Counted from the first letter of the stretch, positions 24,773 to 33,786 are shown. The stretch is 64,000 nt of DNA from DUQX01 sp050948825 (GCA_050948825.1 JBMNEO010000006.1:101861-165860); one strand, 5' to 3'. The notes: generated by a model from the sequence alone, not told the origin. Translations and numbers: made by a program.

Positions 24773-26092
24773 ATGAGTAAAAAAGAACCGTTATCTCTAT
24801 TGATGGTAATATTTTGTATAATATCCTTTTTTTTAAGCGGTTGTTCCTTTGCCCCGGCCAGTAATAATAAAATTGCGGAAGAAATTGAATTAGGGCATGA
24901 AATAGAGCTGACCGATGAAGCATTAGAGAAGGATCTTAGCGATATCAATAAGGAAGATAAGAATGATGTCAGCCAAGTGCTGCTCGCTGCGGTAGGGGAT
25001 ATTATGGTGCACAGCCCGCAGCTCTCGAGTGCCTACGATCATCATAAGGGGGTTTACAACTTTCACGAGTGCTTTACTGATATCGCCCCCCATTTGCAAA
25101 AAGCAGACTTTGCGGTGGGTAACTTTGAAACTACTCTTGCCGGCTCCGAAAAGGGCTTTAGCGGTTATCCCCGTTTTAACTCTCCGGTCGAACTGGCTGC
25201 TGCTTTAAAAGACAGCGGTTTTGACTTGCTGTTTACCGCAAATAACCATTCAATGGACAGCGGTGCGGATGGAGTGATGAAGACAATTGAAAATCTGGAA
25301 GCTGCAGGGCTGAGCTATGCCGGCACTGCGCGCAGCCAGGAGGAAAAAGAAAGCGGTTTTGTTTTCTTTCAAAATGACATTAAGATTATTTTTTATGCCT
25401 ATACATACGGAACAAACGGAATTCCCCTGCCGTCCGACCGGGATTACCTGGTATCATTAATTGATGAGGAACGAATTAAAAGCGATGTTTATCGTGCGAA
25501 AAATATCGAAAAAGCAGATTTGGTTATCGTGAGTATGCACTGGGGAAACGAGTATGAGCGTCTGCCTGCCGAAGGGCAGAGGGAACTGGCTGAGTGGTTA
25601 ATTGACTCCGGAGTTGATGTTATTATCGGAACCCATCCTCATGTTATCCAACCGGCGGAGATAATTCGGACTGAAAATTCCAAAGGGCTTGTTTTGTATT
25701 CGCTGGGCAACTTTATCTCCAACCAGAGATGGCGTTATACCGATGCGGGTATTGTTGTTTATCTCCAGATAACAAAAGATCATGTGTTAAATAAAGTAGA
25801 GGTGTCAATTCAGGGTACTACCCCTACCTGGGTCCATAAATTTCTGGAAGACGGCAGATGGAAATTCAAGGTCCTACCCGTTGAGGAGAATTTATTGGAA
25901 GAGACATTATTAAAAGAGGCAATAAATGCGGGAAGCACAGGAGAAAATAATAAGCTCTTCCCTGAAGAAAACAATTTCTTACCAGAAAAAAACAGCCTCT
26001 CACCCGAAAAAAAGCTCTCTTCTGAGGATTACAAACGTTTGGAGGAGATCCTTTGGGAGACAGAAGAGATCTTCTGGCGTTACCTGCAATAA
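24773..26092 (+). CDS. CapA-family (PGA_cap) lipoprotein
   Basis: A 439-residue protein of the CapA/PgsA family, a calcineurin-like fold linked to poly-gamma-glutamate capsule synthesis in Bacillus. The N-terminus is a lipoprotein signal with lipobox LSGC. Family motifs are GDIMVHSPQ, GNFETTL, TANNHSMDSG, SMHWGNEY, GTHPHVIQPAE and YSLGNFISNQ. The C-terminal tail has an imperfect repeat (FPEENN, LPEKNS, SPEKKL). ATG 24773 follows GGGAGG at 24755-24760; an upstream in-frame start at 24719 would place 18 polar residues before the signal. No pgsB, pgsC or pgsE homologues are here, so its substrate is open. Confidence 0.87.
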   Translation: MSKKEPLSLLMVIFCIISFFLSGCSFAPASNNKIAEEIELGHEIELTDEALEKDLSDINKEDKNDVSQVLLAAVGDIMVHSPQLSSAYDHHKGVYNFHECFTDIAPHLQKADFAVGNFETTLAGSEKGFSGYPRFNSPVELAAALKDSGFDLLFTANNHSMDSGADGVMKTIENLEAAGLSYAGTARSQEEKESGFVFFQNDIKIIFYAYTYGTNGIPLPSDRDYLVSLIDEERIKSDVYRAKNIEKADLVIVSMHWGNEYERLPAEGQRELAEWLIDSGVDVIIGTHPHVIQPAEIIRTENSKGLVLYSLGNFISNQRWRYTDAGIVVYLQITKDHVLNKVEVSIQGTTPTWVHKFLEDGRWKFKVLPVEENLLEETLLKEAINAGSTGENNKLFPEENNFLPEKNSLSPEKKLSSEDYKRLEEILWETEEIFWRYLQ

Positions 26093-26398
26093 TGGATGGT
26101 TGTTATGCGACAGAGAGAACCGTCCCCGTTGTCGCAGAACCGTCCCCGTTGTCGCACATGCGACAACGGGGACGGTTCTCTCTGTCGCACTAATTGCTTT
26201 TTATGGGTACACTTTTTCATGGACACATAAGATAAATTAAGCAGCAGCATTTTATGTTTTATTTAAGCTGTCTCATAGCTAGATATCAGATATCATCACT
26301 TCCATTGAGATAACATAGATACCAGCACTTCCATTGCTTTTCCTTTTTGTTTTTGTTATACTTACTAGCACAGGCGAGGATATGGTGAGGGGAAGAGA
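26093..26398. repeat. intergenic region with perfect 31-bp inverted repeat and REP-like cores
   Basis: After the CapA-family gene, a 31-bp sequence at 26106-26136 (from TGCGACAGAGAG to TTGTCGCA) is exactly repeated in reverse complement at 26159-26189. A half copy lies between them at 26137-26156. Each carries the same AGAACCGTCCCC or GGGGACGGTTCT core as the repeats near 23500-23835. It would form a very stable hairpin in DNA or RNA. Downstream, CACTTCCATTG occurs twice (about 26297 and 26326) just before the stp promoter. No gene is visible. Confidence 0.9.
26334..26362 (+). promoter_or_regulatory. sigma-A-type promoter of stp-prkC
   Basis: TTGCTT (26334-26339) and TATACT (26357-26362) are spaced by 17 bases, about 37 bases before stp. 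Good match to the vegetative consensus. Confidence 0.65.
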
Positions 26399-27154
26399 AT
26401 GCTGAGATTTACAGTCCGGTCTCACCCGGGTTGCATTCGCGATAAAAACGAAGACTGCTTTTTTATACCTCCCGAAAACGGGCCGTTTATTTTTGCGGTT
26501 GCTGACGGTATGGGGGGACATGCTGCCGGAGAAGTGGCAAGCTCACTTTCTATAGAAGCATTAGAAAAAAATATCTCCAAGTATTCGGGAAAATTGTCAC
26601 ATTATAACCTCACTGAAATGAAAATATTTTTAGAGGATAGTATACTTGAAGCAAATAAAGAGATCCTCGATATACAGAATCAATTGGCTGATTTAAAAGG
26701 AATGGGCACTACTTTTACCGTGGCCGTTTTTTTTCATCAGGAGTTGCTGGTCGGTCATATTGGCGACAGCCAGGCTTACCTTTTTAATAACTCAGGGTAT
26801 GTTCAGATTACCGAGGATCATTCCCTGGTAACGGAGCTGCTGAAAAACGGAGAAATTGGGCCTGATGAAGTATACGATCACCCGCAGCGTCATCTGCTTA
26901 CCAGGGCGTTGGGGACATCTCCGTCTTTAGTTGTGGATTTTTACACAAAGAGTATAAAATCCGGGGACTGTATATTGCTCTGTACGGATGGCTTGACAAG
27001 CGTGCTCAGACCTGCCGAAATAAAGGAAATACTCTTTCAATATAATTGCCTTGAGGGTGACCATCTGGAAAAGGCAGCCGATAAGCTTTTAAACAAAGCC
27101 AACGAGCTTGGCGGTCCGGACAATATTACTTTTGAAATAATATGTTATGCATAA
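26399..27154 (+). CDS. stp: PP2C-family Ser/Thr protein phosphatase (Stp/PrpC)
   Basis: Metal-dependent phosphatase that reverses PrkC phosphorylation. The 251-residue protein shows PP2C motifs in order: RDKNEDCFF, VADGMGGHAAGE, GDSQAYLF, CTDGLTS and GGPDNITFEI. Metal-binding aspartates are present in these motifs. The ATG follows GGGGAAGAG. It overlaps the region of the prkC start, an operon layout conserved across Bacillota, and has its own promoter after the repeat islet. Confidence 0.95.
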   Translation: MLRFTVRSHPGCIRDKNEDCFFIPPENGPFIFAVADGMGGHAAGEVASSLSIEALEKNISKYSGKLSHYNLTEMKIFLEDSILEANKEILDIQNQLADLKGMGTTFTVAVFFHQELLVGHIGDSQAYLFNNSGYVQITEDHSLVTELLKNGEIGPDEVYDHPQRHLLTRALGTSPSLVVDFYTKSIKSGDCILLCTDGLTSVLRPAEIKEILFQYNCLEGDHLEKAADKLLNKANELGGPDNITFEIICYA

Positions 27155-27174
27155 GTTTAAAGGGTGAAAATATT

Positions 27175-29079
27175 GTGAAAAAGATGCCCGGAATGATCTT
27201 GGGAAATCGTTATAAAATAATTGAAAATATCGGCGAAGGTGGAATGGCCAGGGTATACAGAGGTGTGGATACAAAATTAAACCGCCCCGTAGCCGTTAAA
27301 ATACTTTACGAGCAGTTTGCCGGAGATCCTGATTTTTTACGCCGGTTCAAGCAGGAAGCAAAAGCGGCGGCCAAGCTCTCCCATCCCTCAATTGTTAACG
27401 TCTATGACGAAGGGGAGGAAGGCAATATCCATTATATTATTATGGAGTATGTGGACGGTTTTACCCTGAAGGAAATTATCCAACGGGACGGACAACTGAA
27501 ACCCGCTGAGGCAGCACAGACCGTATTACAGATATGCGATGCTTTGGTCCATGCTCATGGTCAAAATATTATTCACCGGGATATTAAACCACAAAATATT
27601 ATTATAACCTGTGAAGGCAGGGTAAAGGTTGCCGATTTTGGCATAGCAAGGGCGGCCGTGGATGCAACAATAACATATGGAAAGTCGCTTCTTGGTTCAG
27701 TTCATTATTCTTCGCCGGAGCAAGCCCGGGGCTACTGCGCCGATCCAAAGTCCGATATCTACTCCCTGGGGGTTGTTTTTTATGAGTTGCTGACGGGTGC
27801 AGTTCCTTTCTCCGGGGAGAGTCCTATTTCTATAGCTTTGAAGCATTTACAGGAGGATATTGTTCCCCCGGGAAAACTGGTTGAGGGGTTGCCGGCGGAG
27901 CTGGAAAATATTGTAGTGAAGGCCCTGCATAAGGATCATAATCTACGTTATGCAAGTGCGGCGCAGTTCAGGGATGAACTGGAGGATTGGTTAAAAGGCG
28001 AAAAAGAGGTAAACTATGTAAACAATTCTCTTGTCAAGCGCATGCAGTCATATTCACTGTACAGGGATCGTCAGGAACCCAATGAAGCAGACTTCGAAGA
28101 ACAGCAAGAAGTAATATCAGGAAAAAAGAGGCGCTCAAAGAAGAAGTCTCCGTTGAGAAAAATAATTATCTATACAGGTTTGTTTCTCTTACTCTTCGCG
28201 GTTGTATTTATTGGTTACCGATTTATTTATAACTTTCTGCATGTACCGGAAGTTACTATGCCCTATCTTATAGATAAAAGCATGGCAGAAGCGGAAAAAG
28301 AACTTGATTCACTGGGACTGGGTTACAAGGTTGTAAGGGAGGAATATAACGACACCGTACCTGAGAATCATATTATTTCACAGGAACCTCCCGCCGAAAG
28401 AAGTGTTAAACAGGGGAGAGAAATAGAGCTTGTATTAAGTCTTGGGCCGGATTTAGTGGAAGTTCCCTATTTAGTCGGCAGTACGCAGCTGGAAGCGCGT
28501 TTGATGTTGAGCGATCTGGGCTTAAACATGGATGTTGATAGGGAATACAACGATGAAATTGCTCCTGATTATGTGATCAGACAGGATCCCGGCAAGGGTT
28601 TTAAATTAGCCAGGGGAGAGGAAGTCCGGGTCGTGGTGAGCGATGGCAAGAGGCCTTTTTCGCTGCGTGATTTTAGCAATTGGGAGCTTGAGGATGTCCA
28701 GGAGTGGCTTAATCTCTACGGGCTGGTTATTCGCGATGTAACTGAAGAATATTCGGACGAGTTGCCGGAGGGAAAAGTAATATCGCAGTTCCCCGCGAGC
28801 GGTGAAATGGTCCAGGCTGGTGACTCCGTTGACCTTGTCATTAGCCAGGGCATAGAGCCCGGTTCATATAAGACATACACTTTCGAAATTGACCCCTTAG
28901 TATCCCGGGGTCAGATGATCAAGGTATACGTTGAAGATGTAGAGGGAACAAAAATTGTATTCGAGGGAAGATATCATGGGGAGCTGATAACTGCCGAGGG
29001 GGTTGGATCAGGGCAAGTTGTCTTGATGGAGCTAAGGGACAATGAATATCAGGTCATAGATGTTGTATTTTTCCCGTAA
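27175..29079 (+). CDS. prkC: PASTA-domain Ser/Thr protein kinase
   Basis: Membrane kinase that senses muropeptides in this family and phosphorylates growth and spore-germination targets. From GTG 27175 it has 634 residues. The cytosolic kinase domain has IGEGGMARVYRG, the VAVKIL lysine, HRDIKPQN and DFGIARA. One transmembrane segment lies near 325-345. Three extracellular PASTA repeats follow (about 350-415, 416-485 and 486-555, the third diverged), then an extra 70-residue C-terminal domain. GTG 27175 has AAAGGGTGA upstream; ATG 27142 and ATG 27184 are alternatives. It follows stp and precedes rsgA. Confidence 0.95.
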   Translation: MKKMPGMILGNRYKIIENIGEGGMARVYRGVDTKLNRPVAVKILYEQFAGDPDFLRRFKQEAKAAAKLSHPSIVNVYDEGEEGNIHYIIMEYVDGFTLKEIIQRDGQLKPAEAAQTVLQICDALVHAHGQNIIHRDIKPQNIIITCEGRVKVADFGIARAAVDATITYGKSLLGSVHYSSPEQARGYCADPKSDIYSLGVVFYELLTGAVPFSGESPISIALKHLQEDIVPPGKLVEGLPAELENIVVKALHKDHNLRYASAAQFRDELEDWLKGEKEVNYVNNSLVKRMQSYSLYRDRQEPNEADFEEQQEVISGKKRRSKKKSPLRKIIIYTGLFLLLFAVVFIGYRFIYNFLHVPEVTMPYLIDKSMAEAEKELDSLGLGYKVVREEYNDTVPENHIISQEPPAERSVKQGREIELVLSLGPDLVEVPYLVGSTQLEARLMLSDLGLNMDVDREYNDEIAPDYVIRQDPGKGFKLARGEEVRVVVSDGKRPFSLRDFSNWELEDVQEWLNLYGLVIRDVTEEYSDELPEGKVISQFPASGEMVQAGDSVDLVISQGIEPGSYKTYTFEIDPLVSRGQMIKVYVEDVEGTKIVFEGRYHGELITAEGVGSGQVVLMELRDNEYQVIDVVFFP

Positions 29080-29119
29080 GGTCAAGCAAATTGTAAAATT
29101 ATCATAAGGGGGGGTACTG

Positions 29120-29995
29120 CTGCAGGGACGTTTGGTAAAAGCAAAGGGTGGGTTTTACTTTGTCAGGGATGCGTGCGGGGCTGTATTACGCTGCCGCGCC
29201 AGGAGGAGAATAAAGGATGCTGGAATCAACCTGCTGGTGGGGGATCTGGTTGAGGTAAATGCCTCTGAGGGAGTAATTGAAAAAGTTTATCCGAGAAAAA
29301 ACAGTATTATCAGGCCTCCGGTTGCCAATGTAGATCAGGTTGTTATTTTAATGTCGGTAAGTAAACCACCCATTGACCTTGCTCTTACCGATCGTATTCT
29401 TGTTTCGGTAGAGTCATTAGTGCTTGATGTAATTCTGTGCCTGAACAAAATAGATTTAATTAATGATTTACAAAAAGAGATGATCGAGGAAATCAGAGAA
29501 ACCTACGAAAACTGCGGGTACAGGATTTTTTATACCAGCGCGGTAACAGGCCAGGGCTTGCAGCATCTGGAAACATCTCTAAATAACAAAGTAAATGTTT
29601 TTGCCGGGCCCTCGGGTGTGGGAAAATCCACTTTAATCAATAGATTAAAGCCGGGGTTGGAGTTAAAGTCCGCTCCTGTAAGTTCTAAAACTGAAAGAGG
29701 GCGCCATACAACACGTCATGTAGAGTTGCTGATGATCGAGAAAGCTACTTTTCTAGTTGATACCCCGGGTTTTCAAAAACTGGACCTGAAGGGTTTCTCT
29801 TCTAGAGAGCTTTCTTCTTGTTTTCCAGAGATTATATCGTTTGCCGGCTCATGCCGTTTCACGGGTTGCCTGCATAGGGCAGAACCGGATTGCGGGGTTA
29901 AGGAAGCGGTTCACAGGGGAAAAATGGCGCCCTGGAGATATAATCATTACCTTATGTTCCTGCAAGAAATTCAGCAAGCGGAAAAAAAATATTAG
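29120..29995 (+). CDS. rsgA: ribosome small-subunit-dependent GTPase RsgA
   Basis: Circularly permuted GTPase that aids 30S maturation. It has an N-terminal OB fold and motifs in permuted order: NKID (G4), TSAVTG (G5), GPSGVGKST (G1) and DTPGF (G3). A C-terminal zinc knuckle follows (CRFTGCLHRAEPDC). The usual family start, M-x-G-x-[VI]-K then GFYYV, fits a CTG codon at 29120, placed 5 bases after the G run at 29108-29114. The first ordinary start in frame is TTG 29132, 17 bases from that site. I therefore favour CTG 29120 (291 residues) but TTG 29132 cannot be excluded. Confidence 0.93.
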   Translation: MQGRLVKAKGGFYFVRDACGAVLRCRARRRIKDAGINLLVGDLVEVNASEGVIEKVYPRKNSIIRPPVANVDQVVILMSVSKPPIDLALTDRILVSVESLVLDVILCLNKIDLINDLQKEMIEEIRETYENCGYRIFYTSAVTGQGLQHLETSLNNKVNVFAGPSGVGKSTLINRLKPGLELKSAPVSSKTERGRHTTRHVELLMIEKATFLVDTPGFQKLDLKGFSSRELSSCFPEIISFAGSCRFTGCLHRAEPDCGVKEAVHRGKMAPWRYNHYLMFLQEIQQAEKKY

Positions 29996-30014
29996 CACAA
30001 GGAGGCTGCCTACT

Positions 30015-30683
30015 ATGGTTAAGGTTGCGCCTTCAGTTCTTTCAGCAGATTTTTCCTGCCTGCTGGAGGAAGTACAGCGTATGGAGCGATCAGGGGCTGA
30101 CTGGCTTCATCTTGATATAATGGATGGTCATTTTGTCCCCAATATTACCATGGGCCCCCTGGTAGTTGGGGCACTGAAAGGCCGGGTAGATCTTTTTTTT
30201 GATGTCCATCTGATGGTTATGAATCCTCAGTTATTTTTAGCGGATTTTTACGGGGCCGGCGCAGGGATGCTCACTGTTCATGCTGAAGCCTGTACCCATC
30301 TGCACAGAGTCGTTCAGGAAATTAAAAAATTAGGTTGTAAGGCGGGTGTGGCGTTAAATCCCGCAACCCCTCTTAACTGTTTGGATTATATCCTGGAAGA
30401 GCTCGATCTCGTTCTAATTATGTCTGTCAACCCCGGTTTTGGCGGGCAGGAGTTTATCCCGGGAGTATTGCCAAAAATCAGTGCACTCGCAGAAGAGAAG
30501 ACCAAACGCGGGCTTCCTCTGGAAATTGAGGTTGACGGCGGTATAAATGAAAATACGGCAGTTCAGGTCCTAAATGCCGGGGCGGATATTCTTGTTGCCG
30601 GGTCTGCCCTTTTTGGTGTATCCGATCCTTCAAAACTGATCAATGCTTTTAAGATGTTCCCGGTAAGGGGAAAGAAAGTTTAA
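30015..30683 (+). CDS. rpe: ribulose-phosphate 3-epimerase
   Basis: Interconverts ribulose 5-phosphate and xylulose 5-phosphate in the pentose phosphate pathway. The 222-residue TIM barrel has HLDIMDGHFVPNITMGP (about 33-49), then VHLMV, SVNPGFGGQEF and EVDGGIN, covering the metal ligands and phosphate site. ATG 30015 follows AGGAGG; the frame is open upstream into rsgA but the family start is here. Ribulose 5-phosphate is also the substrate of the RibB half of ribBA in the next operon, a plausible metabolic link. Confidence 0.96.
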   Translation: MVKVAPSVLSADFSCLLEEVQRMERSGADWLHLDIMDGHFVPNITMGPLVVGALKGRVDLFFDVHLMVMNPQLFLADFYGAGAGMLTVHAEACTHLHRVVQEIKKLGCKAGVALNPATPLNCLDYILEELDLVLIMSVNPGFGGQEFIPGVLPKISALAEEKTKRGLPLEIEVDGGINENTAVQVLNAGADILVAGSALFGVSDPSKLINAFKMFPVRGKKV

Positions 30684-30707
30684 GAATGATTCTCCTTATG
30701 TTATAAT
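30679..30707 (+). promoter_or_regulatory. probable promoter of the riboflavin operon
   Basis: A TATAAT box (30702-30707) preceded by TG at the extended -10 position, with a weak TTTAAG 17 bases upstream, lies in the 51-base rpe-ribD gap. The gap is far too short for an FMN riboswitch. Confidence 0.45.
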
Positions 30708-30737
30708 TATAATATATTAAAGGCTTTTTAAGAGGTG

Positions 30738-31907
30738 ATGAAACTGGAACCGGATGAACGATATATGTGGATGGCTCTCGATCTTGCCCGCCGGGGCTGG
30801 GGCAATACCAATCCTAACCCTATGGTAGGAGCGGTATTAGTTAAAGGCGGTGAGGTTGTCGGTACGGGTTTCCACAAAAAGGCGGGGGAAAAGCACGCTG
30901 AAGTTCTAGCTTTAGAAGAAGCAGGTGAAAGGGCCAGGAGTTCTACATTATATGTTAACCTTGAGCCCTGTTCGCATTTTGGCCGGACACCACCCTGTGT
31001 TGAGGCGATTATCATGGCCGGAGTGCGTAAAGTAGTTGTTGCGTGCATTGACCCCAATCCGCTTATTGCCGGGAATGGAATTCGCAGGCTTCAGGAGGCC
31101 GGTATAAAAGTAAAAACAGGTGTCCTGGAAGAAAAAGCAAAGCGCCTCAATGAAGTTTTTTTTAAATATATTACCACAAAAATGCCCTTTATAATTGTAA
31201 AAGCTGCGATGACTATGGACGGCAAAATAGCTACGGCTGCAGGGAAATCGCGCTGGATAAGCGGCGAGAAATCCCGCAAGCTGGTACATCGGCTTCGTTC
31301 AATATCGGATGGTATCATGGTTGGGATAAATACAGTATTAAAGGATGATCCGCTTCTTACGGCGCGATTGGATGATGGCGGCGGCCATAACCCTATTCGA
31401 ATTATTGTTGATAGCAAAGGAAGGCTTCCCTTAGATACAAAAATTGTACAAACCGCTTTTCGTATCAATACTATCCTCGCTACTACAGAGCTCGCTCCCC
31501 GCGATAAGCTAGAAGCTTTACGCTCTTACGGCATTGAGGTCCTTATTATACCCTCCCGTGCCGGTCAGGTTGATCTCTATGAATTAATGCTTTCTCTTGG
31601 GAGAAAAGAAATCAGCAGCCTTCTGGTTGAAGGAGGTGGGACTTTGAATTACTCCCTGCTTCAAGAGAACCTTATAGATAAAATATACTTCTTTGTTGCT
31701 CCTTTGCTTTTAGGGGGAGTTGCCGCTCCCACCCCGCTGGAAGGCTCCGGTGTTCACGAGATGGATGATTCCTGGGTAGTCGAAGAAATGGAAATCAGGC
31801 AGTTGGATAAGGACCTTCTGATAATTGGTTACCCTGCGAGGAGGGAAAAGATTGTTCACAGGGATAGTGGAAGAGCTGGGAGAAATATTGGGTCGGCAAC
31901 ATTATAA
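30738..31907 (+). CDS. ribD: riboflavin deaminase/reductase RibD
   Basis: Bifunctional enzyme for the second and third steps of riboflavin synthesis, deamination and then side-chain reduction of the pyrimidine. The N-terminal deaminase has the zinc site HAEVLAL and NLEPCSHFGRTPPC. The reductase part begins near FIIVKAAMTMDGKIAT and includes the VEGGGTLNYSL segment. About 389 residues, normal length. The start is ATG 30738 or the adjacent GTG 30735, behind AGAGG. The 3' end overlaps ribE by 56 bases. Confidence 0.95.
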   Translation: MKLEPDERYMWMALDLARRGWGNTNPNPMVGAVLVKGGEVVGTGFHKKAGEKHAEVLALEEAGERARSSTLYVNLEPCSHFGRTPPCVEAIIMAGVRKVVVACIDPNPLIAGNGIRRLQEAGIKVKTGVLEEKAKRLNEVFFKYITTKMPFIIVKAAMTMDGKIATAAGKSRWISGEKSRKLVHRLRSISDGIMVGINTVLKDDPLLTARLDDGGGHNPIRIIVDSKGRLPLDTKIVQTAFRINTILATTELAPRDKLEALRSYGIEVLIIPSRAGQVDLYELMLSLGRKEISSLLVEGGGTLNYSLLQENLIDKIYFFVAPLLLGGVAAPTPLEGSGVHEMDDSWVVEEMEIRQLDKDLLIIGYPARREKIVHRDSGRAGRNIGSATL

Positions 31908-32529
31908 AGAAAGCATTGCGCTAATAATAAAAGGGAAAAACGTTCTGGATGATCTTCAAGAGGGAGACAGTATTGCGGTAAATGGTGTTTGCCTTACGGT
32001 AGCCCAAATTTCGACCGCAGCTTTTTATGCGGATGTTATGCCTGAAACCCTGCGCAAAACAAATTTATATGAACTTAAGGCAGGGGAGAAGGTTAATTTA
32101 GAAAGGGCCTTACCGATTGGAGGGCGTCTGGGAGGGCATTTTGTAAGCGGACACATAGATGGAACCGGAACAATTATTGGAGAAAAAAGGGAGGGCAACG
32201 CGCAGATTAAGCGCATCAGCGCCGGGAACACGATAACTCGTTATCTGGTGGCTAAGGGTTCTGTTGCTGTGGATGGTGTTAGTCTGACGGTTGTCGATGT
32301 GGATAAGAATTCTTTTAGCGTATCTCTTATTCCTCATACAGCAAAGCATACGACTCTGGGTTATAAGAAAAGCGGTGATAAGGTTAACCTGGAAGCAGAT
32401 ATTCTCGGGAAATATGTTGAAAAGATATTATTGAACCCCGCTGTAAACCCGATTGCCGGAGACGATTTTGCAAAAAAAGAAACAGAGGGCATTACATTTA
32501 GCCTGTTAGCGGAAAAAGGCTTCCTGTAA
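31852..32529 (+). CDS. ribE: riboflavin synthase alpha subunit
   Basis: Dismutates two molecules of 6,7-dimethyl-8-ribityllumazine into riboflavin. The 225-residue protein consists of two lumazine-binding repeats. It begins with the family start MFTGIVEELG, and the second repeat has DGVSLTVVDVDKNSFSV. TTG 31852 is the start, with GAGGAGGG at 31838-31844, inside the 3' end of ribD. The C-terminus is about 20 residues longer than the core fold. It is followed by ribBA after about 20 bases. Confidence 0.95.
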   Translation: MFTGIVEELGEILGRQHYKESIALIIKGKNVLDDLQEGDSIAVNGVCLTVAQISTAAFYADVMPETLRKTNLYELKAGEKVNLERALPIGGRLGGHFVSGHIDGTGTIIGEKREGNAQIKRISAGNTITRYLVAKGSVAVDGVSLTVVDVDKNSFSVSLIPHTAKHTTLGYKKSGDKVNLEADILGKYVEKILLNPAVNPIAGDDFAKKETEGITFSLLAEKGFL

Positions 32530-32552
32530 TAGCTTGAGGGAGGTTGGGGCCA

Positions 32553-33773
32553 TTGGAAATCAAGTTTAATACTGTTGAAAAAGCTATTGAAGATATTAAA
32601 CAGGGCAAAATGGTGATTGTGGTAGACGATGAAGACAGGGAAAATGAAGGGGATCTGGTTATGGCTGCTGAAATGGCTACACCGGAAGCAATCAATTTCA
32701 TGATCCGCTTTGGACGCGGGTTAGTATGTGTACCTCTTACAGCACAGCGCATCGAGGAATTGGATCTTCCGCCCATGGTTGCTCATAATACCGACAGCCA
32801 CGATACCGCTTTTACCGTGTCGGTTGATGCCAGGAATACAACTACAGGCATTTCAGCCTTCGAAAGGGCTTTAACGATAAAAAAATTAATTGCTCCGGAT
32901 GCCGCTCCCACTGATTTTACCCGTCCGGGTCATATTTTCCCCCTGCGAGCGAAAGAAGGGGGGGTACTGCGCAGGACAGGGCATACTGAAGCAGCGATTG
33001 ATTTGGCAAGGCTGTCAGGTCTTTATCCGGCCGGCGTTATCTGCGAAATTGTGAATGAAGACGGTACAATGGCGCGTGTTCCGCAATTGATGGAGTATGC
33101 GCAGGAGCACAAAATGTCGATTATTACCATAGCCGATTTAATTCAATACCGCATGAAAAAAGAAAAGCTCATCTGGAAAGCGGCAGAAACTATCCTCCCG
33201 ACTGCTTTTGCCGATTTTAGACTGATTGCTTATGATAATTCGGTTGATCAGAAAACCCATCTGGCCCTTGTTAAGGGGGAGATTACCAGGGATAAACCTG
33301 TGCTGGTAAGGGTTCATTCTGAGTGTTTTACCGGTGATGTCCTTGGTTCCCTGCGCTGCGATTGCGGCAAGCAGCTTTCTCAAGCCATGAAACAAATCGG
33401 TGAAGAGGGCTGTGGTGTGCTGGTCTATATGCGCCAGGAAGGGCGCGGTATTGGGCTGGTTAACAAAATAAAAGCTTATCAGCTTCAGGATTGCGGTAAA
33501 GATACCGTGGAGGCAAATGAGGAGCTTGGGTTCCCTCCTGATCTGCGGGACTATGGCGTTGGCGCACAGATACTTGTTGATCTGGGTGTCGGAAAGATGC
33601 GCCTTCTTACAAATAATCCAAGAAAGATAAAAGGGTTGGAAGGTTATGGACTAACAATCGTAGAAAGAGTACCGATAGAGGTGCCCCCCGGAAAGTATAA
33701 CAGTTTTTACTTGCAAACTAAAAGGGATAAAATGGGACATTTCTTAAATACCGGGGTTGGTGAACAGAGCTAA
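32553..33773 (+). CDS. ribBA: bifunctional DHBP synthase / GTP cyclohydrolase II (RibBA)
   Basis: Supplies both precursors of riboflavin: the RibB half makes 3,4-dihydroxy-2-butanone 4-phosphate from ribulose 5-phosphate, and the RibA half opens GTP. RibB marks are DDEDRENEGDLV and RPGHIFPLRA. RibA marks are the zinc cysteines in SECFTGDVLGSLRCDCG and RQEGRGIGL. TTG 32553 with GGGAGG at 32537-32542 suits the start; TTG 32544 is too close to that site. 406 residues, normal length. Spaced 13 bases from ribH. Confidence 0.96.
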   Translation: MEIKFNTVEKAIEDIKQGKMVIVVDDEDRENEGDLVMAAEMATPEAINFMIRFGRGLVCVPLTAQRIEELDLPPMVAHNTDSHDTAFTVSVDARNTTTGISAFERALTIKKLIAPDAAPTDFTRPGHIFPLRAKEGGVLRRTGHTEAAIDLARLSGLYPAGVICEIVNEDGTMARVPQLMEYAQEHKMSIITIADLIQYRMKKEKLIWKAAETILPTAFADFRLIAYDNSVDQKTHLALVKGEITRDKPVLVRVHSECFTGDVLGSLRCDCGKQLSQAMKQIGEEGCGVLVYMRQEGRGIGLVNKIKAYQLQDCGKDTVEANEELGFPPDLRDYGVGAQILVDLGVGKMRLLTNNPRKIKGLEGYGLTIVERVPIEVPPGKYNSFYLQTKRDKMGHFLNTGVGEQS

Positions 33774-33786
33774 AGGTGGTGTTAAA

